64,000 nt of DNA from NCBI GenBank assembly GCA_026686845.1, contig JAIVEN010000007.1:32237001-32301000 (forward strand), in the 5' to 3' direction. Below the pieces are notes generated by a model that saw only the letters and a program-made list of their open reading frames with translations, was not told where the DNA came from and made no database searches. Numbering within the stretch: the first letter of the stretch is position 1; each line of letters begins with the position of its first letter. Shown here piece by piece: positions 9,501 through 21,150 of the stretch. Position numbers and translations under genes: made by a program. The DNA is from Adenanthera pavonina. Lineage: Eukaryota > Streptophyta > Magnoliopsida > Fabales > Fabaceae.

Positions 9501-12188
9501 TCATAAGTTTCCAGTTAATCTGGATAGGAAATTAGTCAACACTTCTTGTCTAGTGGCGTCAGGGTCATTCATCTGAACATCTAACCATGCGCCAAATTGG
9601 TGAAGTTTTTCCCTCCAACGATGATGAGGGAGATCATCGAAGGTAAAGTATGGACCATTTGAAGGTTTATGGAATCCTTCCTTTGCACTGTGAACTGATT
9701 CAGTTGTTTCATGAACCATAGGATCAGGTTCTTCTACGGCTGAGGCTGTTGGTTGTTCCTCAAATGGAGGAGGATTGATATCAACCATGAAGATAGGAGG
9801 CTGTTTTAATGGTAAAGATGATAAGGAAGAATTGGTGGTTGTAATAGACTCTGATTCTGACAAGGATAAATCTCCTTCAAAATCAGTAGAGGGTTCAGAC
9901 ATAGGCTTAATGGCGGCAATGGTTTTGTTTTTTGAAAAATCTTTAGGAGGTGGTTGTCTTTCTGGTGATGGTGGAGGTGTTTGAATTCTCAAAGGTTTCT
10001 GAGGAGGTATGTATTCTGGGGTATAGGAGGTTGATGGAAGAGATACTTGGGTAGGTTGAGAAGACGATTGAGAGAAAGGAGATATAGGCTCTGGTTTTTG
10101 GGATTTATGTTTTCTCTCTTTTCTGAGTTGCTGGAAGATAGGATAATTCATCTTGAAGGGTTCTTTTGTGGTGGATGGAAAATATGGTGTGGAGGACACC
10201 AAGGGTGGTGTGTATAGGGGGGTATGGTAAAATGGATCATGTTGCTGGGTAGATGATTGTTTGGAAAAATCAGCCTCAATCCTTTTTAGTTCTTCTTTCA
10301 CATGCTTCAGTTCCTGTTCTTTCTGAAAAAATAGTGGTCCCGTGTATCTCGCATCAATGTATCCCCTAAGCTCCTTATCAAGCTGCTGAGCTTTCTGGGA
10401 ATAATTCTCATATAAATTTCTGATTGTGTGATCTAACGTATCCAGTTTGTTGGAAACTCCATCTGTCTTGTCATAAAGTTGTTCTAATCGAGTGTTTATC
10501 CTGTGAAGGACTTTGTTTTGGCTAACTGAGTTTTCAGTGTGCCAGTTTAGAACTTCTTCAAACTGGGTTGTAGGCTTTGAACCTTGAGGTGTCATTTGGT
10601 CTGGCTGAACAAATGGTCGGGAAGTGTATCTGGATGTTTCATTGATTCTCCTTTCTAGAGGAGGGAAATCCTCTTCATAAGAAGGTCGAATCATGGCTAT
10701 GCAGGGGAGATTCTGAACTGGTTTTGATGGAATTGATGGTATAACAGGTTCTGGAGCATAGGCTGAGAAGGTAAAGTCTTCATTTGAAAAGATGGAAGAA
10801 GCTAGGTCTGAATGACCTAACTTTTTAAGCATTTGATAGAAAGTGGTTGGCTTGGGTGTTTCTTTGGGTATTTCAACCCATCTCTTTTTCCTGTGGATAT
10901 TTTGTTTTGGACCATGATCAAAATCATGATCTGGCTTGGGCTTGAAAGATTTACAGGAGGGTTTCTGTTTGAGGTATGGGATAGGTTTGGTTTTAGATGG
11001 TTGATACAGGTTCTGTTCAGGTCCATGCCAATTATCCCAATCATAGCAACCACAATCTGGGTCGCATTCTTCAGGAGCTGCATCCCATATAAAATGACCA
11101 TGGACTTTGGAAACAAAGCATGATTTAGCTTCAGCATCTACTGAATGTATAGGGACTTTCTCCTTGTGTTTGTAAACTGGATTGATTGTCAAGATTTGCC
11201 CTAAGTAGGACGTTAAAGCTTGTCCTGGCCTCTTGAAGGTAGACTTTACTGTTCCGTCTTCTAGGCGTTCTAGGACAGGGGCATCAATTGTATATACATC
11301 CCTACTAGAAGAATGAAACTCCTTATCATAATTCTTTATCCATTCCAAAGGCATAATCTGGGCAAGTTCCTCCTTTGGAATTCTCCTGGGGATTTGGATC
11401 ACAGAGGTGTCAGACTGGTTAGATACCATGTACAGAGCATCAGTAGTGGAGTTGGGAAACTCCAGGTTTACAGCATGATCTTGCAACCGATAGATCATCT
11501 GATGATGAAGGGTAGCCATGATGGCTTTCTCATCTTGCTCTGCTCCGTGAATCTGAATCTGTACCTTCAGACGGTACGGTAGAGTTGCATCATCGAGCTT
11601 GATGTTGAAATCTGGAGCAATTGTCATAACAACGCTTCCGTTGCTACAAGTGGTGAGGAGAGCATCAATCATAGCATTTGAGTACGATTTGAAAGTGGAG
11701 TCCAAGATTCCAACACGGGCAATGGCTGGAATGCCTTTTCTTCCATGGAGAGTAAGTACCAATCTAATGGCACCAATATGGATGTGGGTATAACCCTACT
11801 GCCTCCAAGTGTTGATTAGTAGTTGAGGAATCTCCAAAGTAACATACTGTTCCGCCGTTGTGGCTTTGAGTCCACACTGTTCCAACTTGGAACTCTGAAT
11901 GTATTTCTTCACTTGTGGCCTAGGAGTATGAATGATCCTTGCTATTCTCTGGCTAAGAGATCTAGTATAAGTTCAATCATGGGAGAAGATGGCATATGGA
12001 CTGAGTAATGGTAACTCACTGTTGTCTATGCGTACACTATCTGGGACATGGGTAATCTCAACAAGATTGTCTATCTTGTTGGAAAGGATTCTTTTAACTG
12101 AAGAAGGGAGTTTATCTAGGGAGAAGGCTGAAGAAAGTTGTACAGGGGCAGAAGTAGAAGTAGAAGTGGATTCTGATAATTCTGTCAT
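9501..12188 (-). pseudogene. pararetroviral polyprotein, movement-protein and linker region
   Basis: N-terminal part of the polyprotein, about 895 codons from the ATG at 12188. By position and general character the first 350-400 residues are the movement protein, which in this family carries virus between cells. A long polar linker follows, with a predicted coiled coil (around 10270-10540) and a Pro/Ser-rich stretch (around 9940-10080). Stops at 11973-11975 and 11796-11798 break the N-terminal region; the stop at 9501-9503 separates it from the coat region. I cannot prove the 30K movement-protein fold by eye. Confidence 0.75.
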
Positions 12189-12215
12189 GATATTCTGGGC
12201 TCTCTCTCTTTATCA

Positions 12216-14074
12216 GAACAAACTGTCATTGTTATTCCTCAATCAGAGGAATTAGGAGAATCCAGTTCAGAAGACAGTGAGATAGAATATCAGTGCAATC
12301 ATCAAATATGTAATATCAATTTGGTGAAACCTATTCGGAAACCTCTTCTCAAAGAAATTCCTTCTCCAAACATCAAGGTGCAAGTATTTACAGAAAAATA
12401 TGCAAAGCCGATTCCTGTTATTGGTTTTATGGACACGGGATCTTGTAGAAGTGTCATGAACCCCAACATTCTACCAAAAGATGAATGGTTGCCACATGAA
12501 AAATATTTCTCTTCAGCAGACGGAAAATACTTCTCCATTAATCTTATTTCCAGAAGGAAAATAGGGATTCAATTCTTCCCTAACTGTGTCGTCTGAACCA
12601 AAATACTTGGCAGCAATCTTCCAACAAAAGACTTGTTGATTGGAATGGACGCTTATCACAAAGCAAGGAAATTACAGATTCTCCCAAAAGGTATTTGTTA
12701 TAAATCCTATTTTGTTCCATGGGAGCCAGTCAGTAACTTATTTGAACTTCAAAAGGTCCCTCCAGATTATGTCCCTCTCAGGGATAAGCTACTGCCCTTA
12801 TGTCCAGAAAACCATCAAAGTTTTAAGCATCCTCATCCATTATGGAAGAATGAAGAATTTTTTGTGAAGCTTCCATTTAAGAAAAATGAGGATATTAATC
12901 CTATCAAAGCTTCTCATCCGGGGATGTCCCCTGAAGACTTAAAGTTAGCCCGAGCAGAATGTGCAGAATTACTGGCACAAGGCTTGATTGAGCCAACAAC
13001 ATCACAATGGGCATGCTATGCTTTCTATGTTGAGAAAGATGCAGAAAAGAAAAGAAAGAAGAAAAGATTCGTGGTGGATTACACTCCATTAAACTACTTC
13101 CTACAAGATGACAAGTTTCCTTTGCCAAAAATAAGTACCCAGACTATTCACTTAAAGAAGGCCCAAATCTTCTCAAAGTTTGATCTCAAAGCGGGTTACT
13201 GGCAATTGGGAGTCCACCCAGAAGACAGGTATAAAACAGCTTTTTGTATACCCAATGCTCAATATTAATGGACGGTTATGCCATTTGGGCTTAAACCGGC
13301 CCCATCACTGTTTCAGAAAGCCATGATAACAATCTTTGAACCCATTGTCCATTCAGCCCTTATCTACTTAGATGATATTCTCCTATACTCGGAGACAGAG
13401 GAGGCCCATAAAACCCTACTGGACCAATTCTATACCATAGTCCACAAGCATGGGATAATGCTTTCAGCCTCTAAGAGCCAAATGGGCTTGGCCCAAATAG
13501 AATTCTTGGGTATGACGTTCTCAGCAGGACAATATCAGCCTAGTCCACATATAGCCACAAAACTGTTAGACTTTCCAGAAAAGCTGACCCATAAACAAAT
13601 TCAGAGTTTTCTCGGAATAATTAATTATATTCGAGATTTCATTCCACACGTCAGCAAATACACTAGCCAGCTGTCCAAGCTATTAAAGAAAAATCCACCT
13701 CCATGGACAGATCAGCAAACTGCAGCAGTTAGAAAGTTGAAGCAGATTGCTCAGAACCCTCTACCTTTGAAAATACCTGACAAAGGTGAATTGATTTTAC
13801 AAACTGACGCTAGTGAGAACTATTGGGGAGCAGTATTGATTGAACAAGATGGTGATAAAAGTCACTACTGCGCGCATGCCAGTGGTGAGTTCAAAACTGC
13901 AAAGAAACATTATCATACCATCTACAAGGAGATCTTAGCTGTAAAGCGTGGCATTGAGAAGTTCAGTTTCTATCTCAGCTTTACACATTTCATGGTGAAA
14001 ATGGACAACACGTCATTTCCAGCTATCCTGAACCAAAAAAAGAAGATTCTCCCAGAAAAGCAACACGTCATTAC
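12216..14074 (+). pseudogene. pararetroviral protease, RT and RNase H (copy 2)
   Basis: Protease DTGS motif around 12433-12444, RT with FDLKAGYWQL around 13180-13210 and YLDD box around 13362-13390, and RNase H with LQTDASENYWGAVL around 13797-13840. The frame is cut by TGA at 12594-12596 and TAA at 13266-13268, and shifts near 14050-14075. At the two stop positions copy 1 is open, which confirms them as mutations in this copy. Confidence 0.9.
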
Positions 14075-15294
14075 GGTGGAAGGATTGGTTTTCCCGGTAT
14101 AAATTCTCGGTGAAACACATTCAAGGAAAACATAACCTACTCACTGATTTGCTTTCAAGACCTCTTCCAAAGAACCAGCAAATAAACCACCTCAGATCCA
14201 ATCCCTTGTTCATATTAACCATCTCAGAAATGCCAAAGCATAATCCTCCATCTTCAACTCACTTGAGTTATGACCTAGTTTTTCCTCCATCTCACCATCC
14301 TACTACCATTGCCCAAATCAACAGTTTGGCCAGAAAAACTTTGTTCTTTTACTTTCATCTCTTCCTGAATGACACTGGCATTACTCCTAAGCCAGAATAC
14401 TTTGATCCTCTGTTGCCTTATCTAGTCATCCCTTTTGTCAAAGGACCAATAACCTCTGAGTTTATGTGGTATATATGGTCAATGTCAACCTTGTTTGCCT
14501 GTGCTTTTGCTCTTCCTCCTAAACAAACATATCACTACCTCTGTGATAAGAAGAATGAGAGATCTAACCTAGCCATTTTCTTATCTTGGTTTGCACCCCT
14601 TTCAGTGTGGAGAGGACGACTGTACAATGTCATTGATGAGTATAGTCTCTGGAACACCCCTTCCTCTAAATCAAAGGCCTACTCCTTTTTCGTTGTCCAT
14701 AAACCCTACCAAACAGATCACCAAGGCCTTATCTACACTCCTGTCCAGTCTCACCTTTGGGGCACTGCCCTACACTGGCCTTTATGCCAGGAACATGTTA
14801 TTAATGAATTACGTGATTTTATTTTGGATTTGAATAATTTTGCAGGTAATAATAAAGATCAAGTGTGCACTTCTCTTGGACCCCTTCCAGGAGAATTCTT
14901 TGACCCAGATGAAGTAATGACAACAGGAAAAGCCATTTCATTTGAATGGCCTCATCTCAGTCTTACTCCAGCAGAAGCTCCAGTCGAAGCCTCTACCAGC
15001 AAAGATCCATATGTTTCTCAAGATCCATCACTGTTTATGGATTCTCAAGATCCGTATGAGATAGACCCTCAATTTCTTCAACAGTTCCTTGCAACAACTC
15101 CAGAGTAGACACAGTATTCACAACCTCCGAAAAGGACCATTGAAGAAGAGCTAGAAATAATTAAAGGTCAGCAAGAGATGCTGATGAGGGGAAGAAGACA
15201 AGAAGATACTGATCCAGAAGACGACAGTGATTATGAAATGATGAATGCGTCACCAAGTCACGAGCCAATATCCAAGAGAGATCAGACAGCCTGA
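14075..15294 (+). pseudogene. end of RNase H and long C-terminal extension of unknown function
   Basis: After the frameshift the frame enters with the RNase H terminal motif (VKHIQGKHN, around 14112-14138) and continues for nearly 390 further codons to a stop at 15292-15294. One premature TAG lies at 15106-15108. The extension is rich in aromatic residues (for example SWFAPLSVWRGRLYNVIDEY). It ends in an acidic and polar tail predicted to form helix after the TAG. I recognise no family. By position it could be a domain of the polyprotein or a fused second ORF. The equivalent region of copy 1 is outside the window. Confidence 0.6.
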
Positions 15295-15930
15295 CCACTT
15301 TGTCGCTTTGTACAGATGGTTTGGTTTGTTTGCTTATGCCGACAGTCACATGTAAAATAACTTTGGTGACTTAGCTACTTTATGTTCATTTCAAGTTAAA
15401 AGTTTGTCGGTCGGCCACCTTGTCGGCCATGATTGTACTATAAAGTGTGAGAGTGTGATAAGTGTGTGATGAGTCATGAGTCAATAATGAAAAAAGTTAT
15501 TTGTCAGTTTACGTTCCCTCACTCTATATAAGGGAATGGAGTTGTAAGTTTGGGATAAGCTAAAATCCATTCAGAAAATTCTCTCGTCTCTCTCTAACCT
15601 TCTGAAGTAGATATATCTCTAACCTGTCTATCCCAGTTCTTAAGTATGCTCTACTCTCGCCTCATATGAGGATCTTGAGTATCAGAAAGGAACGGAACCA
15701 GATCCATTTCTCAGTAACATCTCTGTAATTCTTGTTTCAGAGGTTCAAACTATGAGCAATAGGGTGAGAGAAGGATAATCCTAAAAGTCCGTTGAGACCC
15801 AGTTGCCCAGGAGGGGCTTAAGCATTTAACCGAGGAAGCCAGGGATCTTTTCTCTTTCACGATAGCTAGCTGAGACACAGAGGAGGCTAGGGAGGCTAGG
15901 ATTCATGCGTAGGAACAACACAAGGCCTTC
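15295..15930 (+). promoter_or_regulatory. pararetroviral intergenic region with TATA promoter and leader
   Basis: Non-coding stretch directly after the last viral frame. A strong TATA box (TATATAA, 15525-15531) sits in a GC-rich context, with ACTTTGGTGACTTAG upstream near 15360. In caulimovirids the promoter lies between the last and first ORF and the transcript leader follows it. The sequence after 15560 may be leader, but no clear tRNA-Met primer site was found. The 3' boundary is set loosely; the viral start region seen in copy 1 does not reappear. Confidence 0.5.
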
Positions 15931-15938
15931 TTCCGTCG

Positions 15939-16250
15939 TTGTCTGATGGATCGGGCGTCTTTCTCAACAAGCAAGGCGCATCTCTTGTCAATTCCTTTAC
16001 ATCAATCGCGATAAAGGAAAACGCAGAAGAATGCAATGCTACAGAGGACCCTAAGGACACAGAGGTAGTGAAGGAGCCAAAGGCTCAAGGCTCAAGAGGC
16101 CAAATTGTAGCAAAGGAAGCAGTGATTCAGAGGATTAGATGCATGGGAATAAAGAAACGGTCAAGAATTTACAAGCCCAAGTCTGCGATCGGTTACACAA
16201 AAGAGGAAGACATGTTGACTCGCCAAAGGGTTATCCCTACCAAGGTATGA
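15939..16250 (+). other. unrecognised ORF, possible gene fragment or exon
   Basis: Open for about 103 codons but without an ATG at the start (first codon TTG). The composition is protein-like: an acidic stretch, then a basic C-terminal part (MGIKKRSRIYKPKSAIGYTK). The end, ACCAAG followed by GTATGAG, resembles a splice donor, so it could be a captured exon. I cannot assign a family. It lies just outside the pararetroviral leader, so it could also be leader-derived chance coding. Confidence 0.25.
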
Positions 16251-18235
16251 GGTGTTTGATTATAAAGGAGGAGAAGGGCCATTTGAGTTGGGGAGGTGAG
16301 AGAGAAAGGGAGGACTGGAGAGTATTCGGGGAAGACGAGAAAGTAGAGGAAGTAATAGAGAGGAAGAGAGTAAAATTTGAAAACAAGAGAGGAAAGCTTT
16401 CCGACAAAGGGAGAGATCGAGTGATCTGAAGGTGAGCACGATGAACAGAGAAGCAAGATTGGAGATGACGAAAAGAAGAAGCTGAGGAGGATTGAACGAT
16501 TCAGATAGCTCACGGCACCTTTTCATCCCATTTGCCATTGTTCCCTGTAGTAGGTTTGAGATTGATTTCACTATCTGTACTTAATTACTGCTTCTCCAAA
16601 TTTCATTGTTGATTTTGGGTTTTAAATGGACGAAGTCATAACTTGATAAAATCAGTCCATAGTGGGGCTCTGTTCGGCGGATCCTTTGAAGGTTTTACGG
16701 GTTTTGGTTTTTTATTGTAGAAATTTATGCAATCTTGCGGCTCTTTGTTTGACTTGCTGAAAGTGTCCATATGTTGTGCTGTTAGTATACAGTTGAATAT
16801 ACCTGGGTGGAGTTGGTATCTCATAGTTCTATATATGTTGATTGGTTCAGTGGTATCCCATGTGTTTGTTAAATGATCTTACCTTCACTGACGTGCTCGT
16901 AATATATATATATATTTGAGTCCTATTTCATTGTTATGGTGATGTGCTCAGCATCCAGATTAGGAATCTCAAAATGTTTATGAGAAAATGATAGATAACT
17001 TGGCTGGTGCTGGATGGTTTTGGTCGATGGTTCAAAACTTTGGGTAGCAAATAGATTTGGAATAGCTGATCTATTCTAGATCGTTGGCATCTTTCATGTT
17101 AGTGGGGCATTTTAGATGATGATTAGGCATTTTTTGTGTGCACAGGTTATTTATTTAAGTGGGGTGTAGTGGCTATTATGGGTGTTCATAATCATGAGAA
17201 CTTGATCTGAGAAATAAGGGTGTCTAATATTGAACTGTTGCAACGATGGTCTTAAGAGAACATAGGTGTGTCTTTGGCTTTGACATTGGGTGAGAATAAA
17301 AATGCTTGCTTGGTGATCTGAAAGTATTGACAATCTTGGATGGTTAAGAATTTCATTTCAACGTGGGCCATGGTGTGAAATGTTAGTAGTTTTTAGGAGT
17401 TGATTGTGATTGCTTTTTTGGTTTAAATATGAGATCAGATTATTAATACTTAGGCGTGTACAAAATATTTTGGAAATCCACGTGCTGTGAGTAGTTTGAA
17501 TAATTGCTTATCTACTGACTAATAATCAGCAAAGATTGTTCACTATTTAATTTTCTCTAAGTAAAGTAGATTAAAGTTACAGTTTTGATCACCAATCAAA
17601 GATTTAAGGTCTTGGTCATACCAAAATTACAAGTGTTTCCACCTCTCACAGTGGAATGTGTCACTGCGATGAGTGCACACGTGATCAAAGCCCAGGACAT
17701 ATTCAGAGTCTTTGTTGATGATCCCCTTAACGTTCCTGTCGTCTTTGATTGTGTATATCCTAAATCATTTTCTTTTTTTTTTTTTGTGACTTTATTTGCC
17801 TTTTGACTTAATGTTACCACGTTCCGTTAAAAAAAAAAAAGAACAGAGAAAGCTTGAAGTTCATACACTTGACTACCCATACCCAATATTTCCACACTCA
17901 ACTAGTCAGTGTGGTCCTTGTCTCATGTTCTTTGGACTTGTTTTCATCATCCATGTGGTCCCGTATATGTTTGTCCACGTGTATTATTTTGGGAACAATT
18001 ATTGAATTCTGACAATGTATTTTATCTAGGAATTCAAAAGGCTGGATTTTCTTTTTTTTTTTGGGTGAAAATAAATGGTTTTCCATATTTGCACTTAGAG
18101 TTTATCATGAGCAATTAAGTTTCCATGTATATATAGGATGTCACTCAATTATACCATTAGTGAGGAGTTATAATGGTACTTATATTGGGTATGTCTTAAT
18201 TTTCAAATATTTATGGGTTCTAATGATTATGTAAC
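16251..18235. other. intergenic, no gene seen
   Basis: A purine-rich stretch (16260-16500) is followed by AT-rich DNA with a short TA microsatellite (around 16905-16917), a T run (17770-17785) and an A run (17829-17841). The short ORFs here have neither plausible starts nor recognisable protein sequence. Confidence 0.5.
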
Positions 18236-18700
18236 TTTTTCTTTTAAAAGTAAAATAAATATAAATATTAATTTTCCTTTTTATTAAAGGTAAAATAAAT
18301 TATGAGAATAATTAAGATAAGAACCCTCAATTTTTCTCTTTACTTTCGTGCTCCGAGTGATAACACCATAAGCATTTAAATGTTAATTGGCAAATTTGTG
18401 AGTGATAAAGTTACCATAGATACTGGTTAATTTTTTTTGAAAATATGATTAATAATCATACTTTAAATTCTTTCCAATGCTTTTTGAAACAAAAACGTGT
18501 TCTCGTGGTCCTATTTATTTCCATTATAAAAGTAAGAATAAAAATAATTTAAATAAGAATTATTTATTTTCCTCCAAGCTTTTACCATCTTCATCTATCT
18601 GCCTCGAGTGCTATCATCACAGGCATTTAGGTATCAATGAGCGTACTGTGAATGATAAAGTCACCACAAGTACTGGTCGATTTCACTTTAAGATTGATTT
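18236..18700 (+). repeat. diverged tandem duplication of about 230 bp
   Basis: The stretch around 18340-18435 (CTCCGAGTGATAACACCATA ... GATACTGGTTAATTT) is repeated in altered form around 18595-18690 (CTCGAGTGCTATCATCACAG ... AGTACTGGTCGATTT). It includes the shared block GTGATAAAGTTACCA / ATGATAAAGTCACCA. Similarity is partial, so the duplication is old. No coding content is seen. Confidence 0.55.
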
Positions 18701-19480
18701 TATAAAAAATAAAAAATAAATTGTTTTCAAATTTTTTCTTCTCAAGTTGACAATAAAATGAAACACGTATTTTTAATTAAAGAGGAACATATATTCGCTA
18801 TTTTTTTTAAGAAAATTATAAGGGTAAGAAATGGGAATTAATCTATCTTTTACAAATTAAAACACACCAACGATTCTAAAAATTGTTTTGTTTTTCAAAA
18901 AATAAATTATTTTCTATGAACTTCCTCCTTTCAAAAAAAAAATAAATAAATAAATATTTATAACAAAAAAAATATCAACCTTGTGACATATATTTTTATC
19001 CCGAATTTCGTGGATTTTGATTCATATTGTAGGGTACGTAGACCCTAAACTTTGATTTTAGGTCAAGTCTGCTCTTGTAAATAAATAATATTTTTTCTTA
19101 TTTTATTTTTCCTAGTTTCTTCTATTTTATTTTTATTTTTTTTCATTTTCTCTTATTTGTATATTGATTTTTGCATGTGAATGATTAAAGGGTGATCAAA
19201 ATAATTTTTAAAAGACATAAAAGTTACATAACCAACTTAAGGTAATCATTCTAAGGAACAGGTGTTGTGAGAGTGCCTAACATCTTCCCTACTTACAATC
19301 GTATTCCCAAACTCAACTCTGATTCGCAAACCATCCTTTCTTTTTTATTTGGTTTTCCAAAGTTTTCCTCAAAATTTTGCTGACAACTCTGTTGAATCGG
19401 CTTTTGTCGTGAAAGTTGATTTTTTCTTTTTCTTCATTTTCGTGCCATCCGCATCGCTCGAGTGTGACAGTGATGATGTC
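18701..19480. other. AT-rich intergenic stretch
   Basis: Poly-A, poly-T and low-complexity AT sequence; no gene, RNA or complete element seen. Confidence 0.5.
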
Positions 19481-21150
19481 GTTGAGATACCACATAATAT
19501 GCTGATCCATTAAATGGCACCCAAGGCCTTGTGTCTAAGTGATAAGGTGTGTTATATCCATATCACTACATCATCGTCCTTTGGCCTGGTTATGGATTGG
19601 GGATGCACATTCTCTAAATTACCACCAATTCGAATGGTCCAAGGGAAGAAAAGTTATGATCTAACCATTAGTGTAATAGTCTTTGGCCGAATTATGACCA
19701 ATGGAAGGTAAGCTTAGTGGTTACCTGGAATCGACCTTCACCAGTTATTAGAAGGAAGCTACTTGTTGAGATTACCTGTGATGATAATCAGCTCATAGTT
19801 CTAGCCATGATTGTTAGGGGTTTCATTACATATGTTCACTGTATATCTTGTGTATATAAACATGTATTTAAACTCTTTTTCTTATCAAAATTGCCTATTA
19901 GTTATTGGGACTTTTGTTTCATTCCACCTATAGTTAACATTTTCAAGAAAAAACTCTAGTTCTAGCAAGAAGCAAGAAAGCTAAGGAGAGATAGTCTCCT
20001 TGGTAATGCGTGGGATATTTGAATACTATTGTTTCAGTATTGTTTTATTTGAAAACACATGTTATGTTTGTAGTCATGTGCCAAGTGTAAGACATCTTTT
20101 TTAGGCCATATGTATCATTGTAGCATGAGTTCCTTGGGTTTGTCATTGAACATTGTATTCTCTCGCATGTTGACACCTCTTAGAATCCCATGGTTAGTAT
20201 GACGTTGTAATATGGGTGAGCATGTCTATAGTGGTTGAATTGTTATGTTTGTTCGGTTTCTTGGAGGTGGCAAAACTCTTTTTGATCCCTATTGTTGGTT
20301 GATGTTGGTTTTGGTTGTAAACTTAGGGGTCATTGCCTATTTGTAGCATTGCCATGGTTAAGGCACCAGGGGATGGTTGCCCCAAGTGTATATTTTGAAG
20401 TAAGAGAATAGTTTATGGGGTTGGTTTTTATTTTTTGTGAGTTTGGTGAGAAATAGATATGTCACCCAACAGTGAAACTTGGGGTTTAAAGAAGTCCAAT
20501 CTTGAATGAGTGGTTTCCTTGATATGCAACATCCTTGGATAGTGTCATTGTGCCATTTGTGACTTGTTGGAACAGGTCTGGTGGTCAAATTGGTTATGAT
20601 TTGGGTTTATGAGTTATTAGTGTCAATCCTTTGTCTAAAAGTGACCGTGTCAGTTTCGGGGGGGTCTAAAATATCCATACATGGGAGTTTTGAAGCACGC
20701 GGTTTGCATTTATAGTTAGAAAGGATTGTATGTAACTTGTAGGCTTTGGAATCAAGTGAATCGAAGTTTTGTGTAAGGAGTTGTACTCGTCCAAAGTTCA
20801 CACAAAAATCATAGACAATAAGAGTTGGCATCGCATCATCACTATGCTTGGCAGCACCAAAGTAGAAATTTTGCTCCCTGGTTCTTTTACTTTCCGGTTG
20901 TGGCTCCTGGTCATTTGTTCATACCTGTCTCAATATTCTAAGCTCTTTCCTTATGTTTCTCATCCCAAGATGCCCTTTTTTGAGTGTTTTTGACTATGTC
21001 TTGGTAGTAAACAATTTGGATGTCACCTTTCACCTCCCAAAGTGTCAAGTATTTTGTTTGTGATGGTTGGTTTTGATCACGAATTCTTAGGATGTCATAA
21101 TTTCCTAAAACATGGAGCTTCACTTGATGCACAATTTTATTTTAAGAATT
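19480..21150 (+). repeat. degenerate relic of a Del/Tekay-type gypsy LTR
   Basis: Blocks around 19690-19800 (GTAAGCTTAGTGGTTACCTG, CGACCTTCACCAGTTATTAG, GATGATAATCAGCTC) match the middle of the solo LTR at 51275-51370 and the reverse of 61060-61140. A second block around 20730-20790 resembles 52085-52150. Termini are not recognisable. It is a distant member of the LTR family at 49926 and 60018. Confidence 0.55.

Larger units (their letters stand above)
6933..12188 (-). mobile_element. endogenous pararetrovirus (Caulimoviridae) copy 1, interrupted
   Basis: One long decayed polyprotein frame runs leftward from an ATG at 12188 through movement-protein-like, coat, protease, RT and RNase H regions, as in florendovirus/petuvirus-type plant pararetroviruses (lineage is inference). 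It carries in-frame stops at 11973-11975, 11796-11798 and 9501-9503. It also has a one-base homopolymer expansion at 7699-7704 relative to copy 2. It ends at 6933, where a copia LTR is inserted; the rest should lie left of the window. No integrase region is seen, as expected for a pararetrovirus. Confidence 0.9.
12216..15930 (+). mobile_element. endogenous pararetrovirus copy 2, 5'-truncated, head-to-head with copy 1
   Basis: Homologous to copy 1 but on the opposite strand. Similarity starts at 12216, in the acidic stretch after the zinc knuckle, and matches 8728 to 6933 of copy 1. Only 27 bases (12189-12215) separate it from the copy 1 start codon. It keeps the protease, RT, RNase H, a C-terminal extension and the intergenic region. 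Breaks: stops at 12594-12596, 13266-13268 and 15106-15108 and a frameshift near 14050-14075. The breaks differ from those of copy 1, so the copies decayed independently. Confidence 0.9.

Noticed and set aside
6933..15294. Pararetrovirus DNA as an intact, activatable virus.
   Set aside because: Both copies have several stops and frameshifts, one is 5'-truncated and the other is interrupted by a retrotransposon.
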